In this document: positions 38,055-48,235 of the stretch, one piece after another | Numbering within the stretch: position 1 is the stretch's first letter | Layout of the letters: each line of letters starts with the position of its first letter | Assembly: GCA_028023455.1 (NCBI GenBank) | Contig: JAQFVV010012434.1 | Location: 6,660,264-6,724,263 of the forward strand | Direction: 5' to 3' | Length of the DNA: 64,000 bases | From: Epiperipatus broadwayi | Lineage: Eukaryota > Onychophora > Udeonychophora > Euonychophora > Peripatidae | Made by a program: the position numbers and the translations under genes | Notes under the pieces: generated by a model | What the model was told of the DNA's origin: nothing | Databases searched by the model: none | Seen by the model: the letters and a program-made list of their open reading frames with translations, nothing else

Positions 38055-38260
38055 AATAAATAGGTATTTCTGACATTATTGAAAGAATTAAAAATCAAAT
38101 GGAACTAGGCTGGACATATTAGAAGAGATAATAATAGATGAACAGTTGAAATGGGATCTCAAAAGAATGTAAAAGACTTAGAAAAAACCATATGCAAGAC
38201 AAATGAATAAGTAAAGAAGTTTTCTGAGATGTCAGGAACTGGATTAAACTTGGAGATGTT
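38055..38260 (+). pseudogene. C-terminal remnant of an RTE-like LINE ORF
   Basis: The frame at 38097-38255 reads KWN*AGHIRRDNNR*TVEM and, later, VKKFSEMSGTG. This is the familiar C-terminal tail of many RTE-type endonuclease-reverse transcriptases (pattern K-W-x-W-A-G-H-x-x-R, N-R-W-T, then a 'W.DD....G..W' block). The conserved tryptophans now read TAG and TGA (TGG to stop). Just upstream, in another frame, is DIIERIKNQ, which fits the residues before this block. About 60-70 residues remain and nothing of the RT is visible upstream, so it is a 5'-truncated, dead copy. Confidence 0.65.
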
Positions 38261-39680
38261 TATTCTATAGTGAATTAATAATAATGAAAATTGATAACAA
38301 TATTGGAGGTTTTTGGATGTTATTCTTTCATATGTAGTATCTGATAATGGAACCACTATATATACACATGAAATTTGACAAAAAACATTTGAATCATTAT
38401 TAATAAACTGTTTCTTTAAAATGGTAGGTCTATTAAAAAATATCAATATAGAAATAATATAATGTTTACCAAATCAATGGCAAAATATATTTTTCCAATG
38501 TCAAAAATTGTAACAAATATACATTTCTTTTAAATAGCAAATAGGCTATTAATGACACTATTTTTATTGCACTAATAGATAATGTTACAAAAGACCTTGT
38601 GGCAGTGCTTGATGATGTGTAACTTGGCATAATTTCAATGCATTTGGTTTAGTCAATTGTTACTTTTAACCACTTGTGACATTTTTATCCAAGTATTTAT
38701 GAAATATTTCTAATGTCAAGTAATAGATAATAGAGAGCACCAGCATTTTTGCATCAAAGTAATTTCTTAAAGGATTGTGCCACTACTCAACTTTGTACCT
38801 TATGCTGGAAAAGAGAATAAAAACAAACTATAAGTGAGAGTTTACTGCATATTTGTAATGACCATAGAAAGACTGGATGACAATTCATTCAGTTAAAAGT
38901 GGTAATTTTTCCAATTTATCTGATTTGAATGGTAGTGTTGCAGCCATCCTTTGTGTGAGATTTTAATGCTTATTTTTTATTTATAAAGAGCATATATGTA
39001 ACAATAACCAAAAGGTTTTCAGAAAAATTGACAAATCTCGTCACATTTCAATGCACAAAGACATTTTCTCAACCACAATGTCAGTTCACATAAGAGGTCA
39101 GCTGGTGAGAACACAAAATATGCTACTCAAATTTATAAAATGAAATTTGCTGACAGTTATAAATATAATTGCCCCCTTCATCAGAACTTATAAGTGACAG
39201 ATGTATACGGGCCTTGAGTGTCAGATTTGAAACAAGGGTATGATAACAGCTACTTCTGTGCATCATGATAGAACAAAGCTGGTTTAATAATACATTCTGA
39301 AGAAAGACCAACTTGGGTATGTCATTGAAAGAAAGATATGAAAATATTTTTAATAATATTTTCAATATAGAATTTTAACAATTCTGAATGTAATAGTAAA
39401 AGAATTTAAAGGAATTTTAAAAATTAAACCATTTTATGCATAAAATAAAAAATATTGACAAATATGAGTTAAATCTTAAAATTTTAGAATATTTGTCTGT
39501 TTTTTTGTCAAATAATTTTTTTTGAAACTCAAACATATATACTTTTTAAATTTTTGTCAAATATTTTAATTTACAATGGAAAGGCAGGGAAGAGTTCCTA
39601 TAAAATTATATTAAGTATGTCAAATTATTTAATACAAAAGTAAATTAGATTTTCTACAATTTCTTTTTGACAATATTAGG
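38261..39680. other. No gene recognised
   Basis: Contains minus-strand open frames of 95 codons (38159-38446) and 80 codons (39123-39365) without recognisable domains. The first overlaps the LINE tail antisense and is discounted. Confidence 0.5.
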
Positions 39681-39719
39681 ATCTGGAAGATAACTGCCTC
39701 TAAAGTTGTGGGTTCTCTA

Positions 39720-39920
39720 CTAGCTTTGACATTTTTTTGTTATAGGATTAAGAGTCGAGCTTTGAGGATGAGGTGCAATTTTCTTGGTCAAAGATGAAAT
39801 TCCAGATATGACTTTTGCTGATTTCTGATCTAAAGAAGTTGAAAATTTTGATGATAATAAACCCATTTTATCACTGGAAGCTAAAGGATATGACTTTTGA
39901 AATGTTTGTTTGGTGGAGGA
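39720..39920 (-). CDS. Candidate C-terminal exon (hypothetical)
   Basis: A 66-codon open stretch ending at TAG (39720-39722), bounded upstream by a TAA at 39921-39923. It reads KQTFQKSYPLASSDKMGLLS and later SAKVISGISSLTKKIAPHPQ. It is rich in Ser, Lys and Pro rather than the Asn, Ile and Tyr that chance frames in this AT-rich DNA produce, and is locally less AT-rich. A TTTTTAG acceptor-like site lies just upstream on the minus strand, but the frame after it has a stop, so the splice model does not close. It could be a low-complexity chance frame. Confidence 0.18.
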   Translation of the reverse strand, partial: SSTKQTFQKSYPLASSDKMGLLSSKFSTSLDQKSAKVISGISSLTKKIAPHPQSSTLNPITKKCQS

Positions 39921-39925
39921 TTATA

Positions 39926-41257
39926 ATGCTAAAAATATATAAAATATAAATTAAAAAACATTAAATACACAATTTACAGTTACAATTCAAGAATATCAAT
40001 AATAATATTAATTTTTACCTGCATTATATTTGTATTATTCATTAAAATTATATGCAATAATGAATTAACCATAATGACTGCTAATCATTTTATTATATTC
40101 TAACTATGGTATTATTAAATATTTTGTAAGAAGTACGGATTTCAAATAAAAAAAGAACTTTAGTTTTCAAAATATAAATAATAAAAAATAAAGTTAAATT
40201 CAAAGGACATACATGTTAGAAAGATAAGTAATCAAATAATAAAGCATTATTAAAGAAGGATAGGCAAAATAGGAATGGTTGAGGTCCTAAAGATATTCTG
40301 AATGTTTTATTAGGGAAATTTTACTGAAAAAATGATAGATATATAACACTGAGAGAGAAATAATTTTACACATTTAAAGAAGAAATTTGTGATAAAAGAT
40401 TTGGGGGGAAAAAGTAGCCTGAAAAATTATATATTTTTAAAAAAATGCCTATTTCAAAATATATAGTCCTAGGATAGTTGAATACATCTTAATAGTACAA
40501 GAAATCATTATTCTATGATTAATGATTTAAATTTGGTACAGCAAAGTACCATAGTCAATAATTTAATATATAGCCATAACATTCTTTATGTAATTATTCT
40601 AAACATGTCTTTGGGCAGATAAAATATACACAGAATGGTTATGGTTGTTCCTCTAGATTCTAACAAGTATTTACATAATCATGCAATTGATATTGTCTGT
40701 GCCTAACTCATTACATTAAAATTAATAATAATATAAAAGATGAATAAATAAATAAATAAAAATTGCAGCGCAGAACTAATTCTTAATGAACAAAATGACT
40801 ATAATGATTGTTACATTTGAATTTAATGATCCATAAATATGATACAAAAGAGAGCATAAAAGATTTATATATGTACTACTAAAATAAAAAATAATTATAG
40901 TTAGTACGAAAATGTAAATAATCACATATATGAATCAATAAACAAATATTAAAATTAATGAAATAATTTAATCAGAAATCAGAAAATATTAATCAGGGTT
41001 TAAAAAAAAAATGAAACAACCAAACAGCATATAAGAACAGAAGAACATATATAAAACCTAGAAGGGATGGAGAAGATGATGATAATAGGGGCAAAAATAA
41101 ATAACCTAAAAATATGGGAAAATTAATAAAATAAGAACATGGCAGTTGAACAGAAGATATAAAAATTAAATAAATAATGAGGTAGAAAGTTGTCCAAATT
41201 CACTGAGAAAATGAAAAAAAAATTATAAGCCAACTGTATTACTTACATAAGCTGTTA
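39926..41257. other. A-rich DNA, nothing recognised
   Basis: Many A runs and short repeats (for example AAATAAATAAATAAAT near 40745). No gene or element ends seen. Confidence 0.6.
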
Positions 41258-41530
41258 ATATAATAGTAAACTCTCCATACAGTAGTATCATCCATCCTTA
41301 TTAATCAATAGATGCAAGAAGATTTGTGCATAAAATCCCTATCTAGTGGCTACTAATCCAGTATTCCCAAATTTCAAATCCAAGACTCCTGACTGATGAA
41401 AGACAAGCTGGAAACTAGTCACTGGATAAATAGGCATTAGATAGGGATTTTATGCACAACACTTCTTGCAACCATTGAGTATTAAAGCTTGAACTAGGTG
41501 GCACTACTGTATGAAGAGTTTGCTATTATA
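41258..41530. mobile_element. MITE-like element with about 100-bp terminal inverted repeats
   Basis: The left arm (41259-41365: ATAATAGTAAACTCTCCATA, CAGTAGT, then TGCAAGAAG, TTGTGCATAAAATCCCTATC) is the imperfect reverse complement of the right arm (41418-41530). Total about 272 bp, with no coding capacity. Diagnostic of a non-autonomous DNA transposon or foldback element; superfamily not assigned. Confidence 0.8.
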
Positions 41531-41580
41531 AGAAAGAACATACTGAAAAGTTATGAAAATAATGCTCAATGTTATAAACA

Positions 41581-41604
41581 ATATATATATATATATATAT
41601 ATAT
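41581..41604. repeat. (AT)n microsatellite
   Basis: Twelve AT dinucleotides in a row, between the MITE and the tandem hairpins. Confidence 0.95.
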
Positions 41605-41701
41605 GTAATAATTAAGTATATTGCTTTGGAGAAATACAGACATATGCAAAGTATAACTGTAAAAATTAGGAATGCTTTCAACTATTCTCATAGTCTTTGT
41701 C

Positions 41702-41985
41702 AAGAAACATTTTGAAAGGCTAACTTCCCTACAATTCTGTGATCTTAATGTTTGCTGCCTGTCTGTTAAGTCACTTGTTAACTAACACTTTGAAAGGCTA
41801 ATATTCCTACAATTCTGTGATCTTAAGGTTTTCTGCCTGTTAATTAAGTTATGTTTGTACACAAATATGAGATAATTAACAGGCAGGTAGCAACATTCTG
41901 TGATCTTAATGTTTGCTGCCTGTTAATTAAGTCATGTTTTTACACAAACATAAGATAATTAACAGGCAGGCAGCAACAATAGAAT
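41702..41985. repeat. Tandem repeats with two consecutive hairpins
   Basis: A segment of about 78 bp (GAAAGGCTAA, ACAATTCTGTGATCTTAA, CTGCCTGT) is repeated at 41709 and 41789. Two similar hairpins then follow with a period of about 81 bp: 41829-41894 and 41910-41977. Each pairs CTGCCTGTTAATTA with TAATTAACAGGCAG around a loop containing ACACAAA. Confidence 0.85.
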
Positions 41986-42124
41986 GCTTAAAGCCCAACC
42001 TTCTATTAATACATATGGATGAGAGTTTAGATTGATGTAATGTCTACAATATCAAATTTACCAAGGGCTTTGAATGTTCCATCATTGGTTTTTTAATGAA
42101 ATGGATAGTTGAATAGTTGGAAGA

Positions 42125-42365
42125 GTGAAAAGGTTGAAGCCTTCCCATTAAACTTTAAGGAATTGCTATTTTAATATATGTTGTGCACTGATTGTATATA
42201 TGTGTGGAGATTATGATCTGGCCAAATTGATGAGTGTTGATTTTACACAAAATATTATATTAGGATCATCTATCTTTTCTGCATTATGTGGTCATATGTA
42301 TTGATTGTTTCAGATAGAGTGGAAGACAAATATAGACTGAAAATCCTAAGTTCAAATCCCTCTTT
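42125..42365 (+). repeat. Diverged half-copy of the 43.2-kb foldback family
   Basis: Shares in order GTTGAAG, ATTAAACTTTAAGGA, TTGCTATTTTAATATA, TGTGCACTGATTGTATATA, GATCTGGCC, TGATGAGT, ATCTATCTTTTCTGCAT and AAGTTCAAATCCCT with the right arm of 43209-43962, with many differences. An old copy. Confidence 0.65.
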
Positions 42366-43208
42366 ACTTATGGTATATGTGTTTTGATTTGTTAAATCAT
42401 TTATTATGTTAAGTAATATATTCTATTAATATATTTTTACAATCAATTCTTGATATAGTTAAATTAATACCATTATGCAATACAGCAGATGATTCTGCTT
42501 ATCAATATAATTATAAAGCAGAAAATTAGTATAAATTAATTTTTATATATTTTTTATATCAAGCTATATTTTAATGATTATTTTTGATAATTACTGCATT
42601 TATACAGATTTATATATATATTGTAATGATTATAAATCAGATTACAAAGCTGAGAGATACACACACACATGTTAAGTATTTAAACTAAAATAATATAAAA
42701 TTAAGCTGATATTTAAATTATAAAAGTAGCCAAAAAAATAAAATAAACATTCGATGTATTACAATCAACAAAAAATATAAACAAAATAAATATCATTGTA
42801 TAACATGCTAGGGTATATGTCTCATATATTATGGTAGAGTCAAATATTTAAAAAATAGTTAATGGTTTTTGGTACTTATTTATTTTATTAGTTAAACTTT
42901 AACTTCATTAGAACTATTAAAGACAAGAAAGGACGGGAATGTTCAGAATATTCATGACTGTAAACCAAACTAGTTTAACATATAAAATTATGTAAATATT
43001 TATAAGTATATATTTTGTATCATGTGTAAAAATCACTCAATTAGAAGTTCAACTTTTTATTACAGAGGATAGGGATAGTTGATGTTTGAAATTACATATA
43101 CTTATTTTATAGTATTAAGCATGTTCAGTCAAATAATAGGGATGATAAAATGACAATATAATTTGCAGTTTGAATTATTTAAATAAAATTCCATTTTTGT
43201 GTATTTCT
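42366..43208. other. AT-rich DNA, nothing recognised
   Basis: Includes a short (AC)n run at 42659-42668. No gene seen. Confidence 0.6.
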
Positions 43209-43962
43209 AATTTATAAATGTAGGGATTTAAACTCAGACTTTCAAGACACTTCACTATCCACCCTATCTCATATTACCAATACACATGTCCACATACATG
43301 CAGAAAAGATAAATAATCACCAATATACGTATTTCGTGCTAAATCAGCACTCATCAATTGGTCCAGATTACCATCTCCTATACACATATATAATCAGTGC
43401 TCAGTTTATATTAAAATAGCAAATCCTTACACTTTAATGGACAGACTTCAACCTCCAACTCTTCAGCCATCCATGCCATTGAAAATCTGATGATAAAAAA
43501 TCCCAAATCTCAGGCTGTTACCAAAATTATTGTCATACCCATGTTGACTTCAAGTCACTGTGACATAAGGTCAACATGGGTATGACAACAATTTTTGCAA
43601 CAGCCTGAGATGACTTCAGGTCAACATGGGTATGACATCAAATTTTGGCAACAGCCTGATATTTGGGAATTTCTATCATCAGATTTTCAATGGTATGGAT
43701 GGCTGAAGATTTGGAGGTTGGAGTAGGTAGGGGAAGGGTAAGGATTTGCTATCTTAATATAAACTGAGCACTGATTATATATCAGTATGGGAGGTGGTAA
43801 TCTGGACCAACTGATGAGTCCTGGTTTAGAACAAAATACTTATATTGGTGATTATTTATCTTTTCTGCATGTGTATGGTCATATGTATCAGTAGTATGAG
43901 ATAGTGTGGATAGTAAAGTGGCTTGAAAGTCTGAGTTCAAATCCCCTATGTTTATAATTAGG
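43209..43962. mobile_element. Large foldback (inverted-repeat) element with tRNA-like ends
   Basis: The left arm (43209-43557) and right arm (43573-43962) are imperfect reverse complements over about 350 bp. The outer ends carry ACTCAGACTTTCAAG and its mirror CTTGAAAGTCTGAGTTCAAA. The right arm ends GAGTTCAAATCCCC, a B-box/T-loop-like word, with GATAGTGTGGATAG upstream as an A-box-like word, so each arm looks like a tRNA-derived SINE head pointing inward. The centre holds GTCAACATGGGTATGAC in both orientations plus one extra direct copy (43616-43665). Confidence 0.75.
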
Positions 43963-44072
43963 CTCCAGGTTTAAAAGTGTGGTATTTCAAATCTTACATA
44001 TTAAGCGGCATTCTTCCCATCCCTCTATGTATTGAAATGGATACTGTTCTATATGTGAGGGGTCAGAGTGAC

Positions 44073-44125
44073 TTGAGGTCAACATGTGTATGACAACAAT
44101 ATTGGCAACAGCATGGAATTTGGGA
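44073..44125 (+). repeat. Extra copy of the foldback core word
   Basis: AGGTCAACATGTGTATGACA, then GGCAACAGCATGGAATTTGGG, repeats the centre of the foldback at 43575-43670 about 450 bp downstream, outside the arm. Confidence 0.7.
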
Positions 44126-44235
44126 ATTCGGTATTCATCGAAGAGCCCTATATCCCACTGGATGGCACTGTTTTCACGCTAAAACACATAAAAATGCTAT
44201 TTCTGTGGCTGACACCTTCGAACATGCATTTTCTA

Positions 44236-45556
44236 TAATAGACCTGAGTCTCATTTTACATGATAGATAGGTTCCTCAGAAAACACATGCAAATGAGATC
44301 GTGCATAAATAGACATAACTTACCTTGAAAAAGGGGGGATACGGACTGTGATTTTTCAAAAATCGCATAGAAGCAAAGCACCAATGTAAAATTACTTTAA
44401 AATTCGCGCATAAAAAAATAAGGAAATAAAATATTACTAATAAAAAATTCCAAATTTGGAAAAAATTGATACAAGACAAACTTTTTTTAACTATAATATT
44501 TAATTTTATTCAAAACAATATATTTTTATGCATAATTTACAGTAATTTATATTTTTTATACATGTTTTAATTATTATCGCTATTTGCCGGTAAACAGGTT
44601 CATTAGAAAACTGATAAAAAAATCAATTCTTCATGATGTGATGTGATGTATTTGGATTCTCCTTAAATGAAGTCAAGAATATCTCAGCAATTATGCCCAG
44701 ATAAACCTGTTAGCCATTTTATTCTGCATTTCCCATTCTTAAGTCTTCCCATATTCTGCCCCATCCCATTTCCACAACATAAACTTTGTCAACTCTATGG
44801 CCTTTATATCTAAATCCCCCTTATCTCTTTGCAAACCCAACATAAAAACTAATAACTCACTTTCTGTATAGTCACTTTGTTCATGTCTATCTTCCCATAA
44901 CTTCATTATCTGTACCCTTTCTGCTTTCAAGCATTTAACAGTCAGTCAACAAGTGCCTAATATTTTCTATACCTTCCTTACACAATCTACACTCTAAATT
45001 ATCCATGGCTTCACAAGATGAAATACAACTAGTGCCAATGTCACTCTCATGTTGTGTTAATTAATGGTTATCTGGTGACAATATAATTAGTAATTAATCT
45101 AACAACTAAAAATTAAATTCTTATTTTTGTCTTTAATTTTCAATTTTAATTGTGCCCACTGCTATTACTCACCTTTTAAAAATAAAATTACGTTCTTTTT
45201 TAAAAAGCAAAAACAGAATGTGATTTAAAATGCAAAATTGACACGCACAATGTTTGAACAAATTTACATTATAATCTTGTAAAATTTAATGTGTGTATAC
45301 ATAAAATGTGGAAATCATGATTTTAATTTTATTATTGCATAAAATCTTACTATTATAAAGCACTGAAAATATTGAAATTACTAAGTTGAAAGTTGAATTT
45401 CAATAATGTGCTATTATTTTCAATATAATGTAAGTGCATGAAATTTATTATTTAAAGTAATAGCGCAATATCGGAGTTCGACTTCCAGTGAAACACGAAT
45501 CGCGTAACTTCAAAATCGTGTTAAATAAGTCCACATAAAATGAGACCCAGGTATAT
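44236..45556. repeat. Short inverted repeats flanking a 1.3-kb region
   Basis: ACCTGAGTCTCATTTTACAT at 44236 is mirrored by CATAAAATGAGACCCAGGT ending near 45552. The pair brackets AT-rich sequence and the LINE 3' end at 44636-45010. It may be a MITE-like element later split by the LINE; arms beyond about 25 bp are not convincing. Confidence 0.35.
44636..45010 (-). pseudogene. 3' end of the U1-type LINE
   Basis: Minus-strand copy of the last part of the LINE at 4921-7372. The 63-residue ORF at 44739-44930 (ERVQIMKLWEDRHEQSDYTE, SELLVFMLGLQRDKGDLDIK) matches U1 7080-7190 and continues where U1 is broken, so it preserves the true C-terminus (AIELTKFMLWKWDGAEYGKT). Upstream, residues of the zinc-finger region are visible to about 45000. 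The 3' UTR matches and ends in the same ATCAC-type tail (44636-44655). Heavily 5'-truncated. Confidence 0.85.
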
Positions 45557-46106
45557 AACTTTTTTGTTGTGCTACAGATTCCAGGCCGCTATGTCGCATC
45601 GCAGTACAGCATGTATGTTTTACACAGCAAATACATTTTCTGAATATCGCATAATTTATAAAATGGTTACGGCTTGGGGAGAGGGTGTGTTTTTTTGAAT
45701 TGGATTGAAATGTTGTTTTCATTTGATTTTTTTATTTTAAAGTATTGAAATGTTCTGATTTTGTAAAGTAATAATTAACAGGCTTTTTATACCGTAGTGT
45801 ATTGAAGTTTTAAGTAGTAAATGTTGATGAGATATATGTATAAAGTGAGTTGGAAGTAGATAATGAGTCAAGTAACGTACTGTTCATAACATTCCACAAG
45901 ACAAAAATGTACCATCTGTATATTTTTGAAATAAAAAAGAGCGTTAACACAAAAATATCCAGTAAGAAAAGTAAAATTGTATAGTTTTTTTAAAAGTCAT
46001 AAAAAGCATATATTATAAACATTATATATATATGTTTGTCATTGTTTAAAAAAGTTTTAGTTTATTTTCTCCGACTACTGTTATAATTTGTTGAATATAG
46101 TTTATG
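45557..46106. other. Nothing recognised
   Basis: More mixed composition at 45440-45700. The minus-strand 70-codon open frame at 45510-45722 has no recognisable domain. Confidence 0.5.
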
Positions 46107-46520
46107 TTTATTGTTATCATTTATTTTATAGATGTTAGTAAAAAAATATTTACAAAAATACGATTTTTATATTTTTTATTTTAGCATTACAAACAACAGA
46201 ACAATAACCCTAAAACTAACCCTAAATGTAACCGTAACAAGTTTACTTTTAGTTATCATTCTATTTGAAATAAAAACTAACGGTAAATAATAACAAAAAA
46301 AAGCCATAACCCCAGTAAAAAAATCTCCGATAGAAAATTGATTTTTCTAATAAAAAGGAAACTAAAAAAGACGAATCAAATTGTAATTTGTTTATTTTAT
46401 TTTACATTTATTATTATCATTTAATTTGTATACGTTAATAAAAAATAATATTTAAAATTAAATAATATTTAAAAAAGACGATTTTCTTTTGTTTTTATTT
46501 TTGCATTACAAAAAAACACA
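46107..46520. repeat. Direct repeat about 285 bp apart
   Basis: Copy 1 (46107-46208) and copy 2 (46391-46520) share GTTTAT, TTATTATCATTTA-type words, GTTA(G/A)TAAAAAA, ATACGATTTTT or GACGATTTTC and TTTTGCATTACAAA, in order. Between them is a less AT-rich segment with ACCCTAAAACTAACCCTAAA, resembling telomere-like words by chance. Confidence 0.6.
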
Positions 46521-46619
46521 TCAAAATGATTATAATTAACAGCCCGGGAATGATCATATTTTATAGTTTAAGCATGAAAAGTTCACCATCGAGTGGAATA
46601 TAGTAGCTATTCAATGATA

Positions 46620-48235
46620 ACTGGGAATTCTATCAGATTTTCAATGGTATGGATGGCTGAAGAGTTGGAGTAGGTTGAAGTCTGTTCATTAAAGTGTAAG
46701 AATTTGCTATCCTTTAACTGATTATTTTAACTTATTTAGAAGAGTTAATCTTTCTCTAATTTTGTATTGGCCCACTACTTAAATCTGAGAACAATATTAT
46801 TCATCCATTTCATTTCCAGCCAGTTTCTATTGTTAAAATATTAATCTAAAATACACAGAATTTTTTTAATTCAGCTTCTAAAAATTGAATAATTTTAGAT
46901 TCAAATTGGTTAAATGTAACGAAAAATTAAAAATAAGGTTAATATATATATATATTTTAAAATAATGTTAATAACTGTACAAAAATATAAGAAAAATGTG
47001 TAAAAAATAGTCAGCAGTAAAACAAAAGAATTATATTCCAACCAATGATTGTGTCGTAATTCAGTTCTCCAGCTGTCAAAACAGTTCTCTTTTTATTTCC
47101 AGCATGCTTATTTTTCTTGTAAAAATTTAAAATTTTCCAAATCAAACTTTATATTTCCATAAAGTAACATTAAATCTTATTTATGAATGTAAAAAATGAC
47201 AATAGATGTAATTATTTACTACAAAATCAATTGCGAAAGTGTAAAACCTTTAATTTTTATCTTTATTTACCCCATTTAGTGTAACGCCTACTATACACAT
47301 TGCTTTAGTGTGATCCACCATGATGATTTTGTCCATGCTTATTTTTCTTGTAATATTTAACATTTTTGGAATCAAACTTTATATTTGGTTAAAATAATGA
47401 AAAATTTTGATAGATATAATTATTTACTTCAAAATATGAAAGTGTACTACATTTCATTTTCAATTCTGAATTTTTAGTTTAGAAATGCCTGATTACGGTC
47501 TGTAGCGATAATTGTTTTTTGTTGTGGATTATTTCTCCAAATGTATTTTTCTTGTAATATTTAAAATTTTCCGAATCAAACTTTATATTTTGATAGAGCA
47601 CTAAATTATCTTATTTGTGAACATAAAAAATTACAATAAATATAATTATTTACATCAAAATCAATTACAAACATGCACAACATATTCGTTTTCATTTCTG
47701 AATCTGTCATTTAGAAACATGTCTAGAAGACATTTCCAGAATTGGTAGGTATCCAACCAGAAAAAAAGACACATCTATGTACCAATAGGCAGTAAAGAAA
47801 ATTGATTTTTTAAAAAAATATAACGCTATATGCGGATGTTTTTAGAACTACAATTTTAAACATTGAATTTCCTATCAAATAAGCCTAAAATGAAGAAATT
47901 GTAACCAAAATTGACCAAAAGATGGTGCATGCTACATCCAAAAATTTTTAGCTATGGGGTCTCTTCATAATAATCACATAACTGGTTATTAATATAAACT
48001 GAACACTGATTACATATATGTATGGGAGATGGTGATCTGGACCAACCAATGAGTCCTGGTTTAGCATGAAATATGTATATTGATGATTATTTATCTTTTC
48101 TGCATGTGTATAGTCATGTGTATCAGTAGTATGAGATAGTGTGGATAGTAAAGTGGCTTGAAAGTCTGAGTTGAAATCCCCTATATTTGCAATTAGCTTC
48201 CAGGTTTAAGAGTGCCTGGTATTTCAAATCTTATT
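46620..48235 (+). mobile_element. Copy of the foldback right arm split by a 1.27-kb insertion
   Basis: 46620-46715 (GGGAATTCTATCAGATTTTC, GGTATGGATGGCTGAAGAGT, TTTGCTATC) matches 43667-43752. The match stops and resumes at about 47982-48235 (AATATAAACTGAACACTGAT, GATCTGGACCAA, GAGTCCTGGTTTAGCA, AAGTGGCTTGAAAGTCTGAG), which matches 43753-43990. About 1266 bp lie in between. The join in the intact copy is TTTGCTATCTTAATATAAAC. Confidence 0.8.
47103..47720 (+). repeat. Three tandem copies of a 205-235-bp repeat
   Basis: Copies start near 47103, 47335 and 47541. Each has TTATTTTTCTTGTAA, AATCAAACTTTATATTT, then AATTATTTAC and AAAATCAATT or a variant. They form most of the insertion that splits the foldback arm. 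Confidence 0.8.

Noticed and set aside
39170-39215. Another CTGATGA on the minus strand
   Set aside because: No GAAAC block or stem downstream; a chance heptamer.
46200-46240. ACCCTAAAACTAACCCTAAA as interstitial telomere repeat
   Set aside because: Irregular and very short; no run of a single repeat unit.
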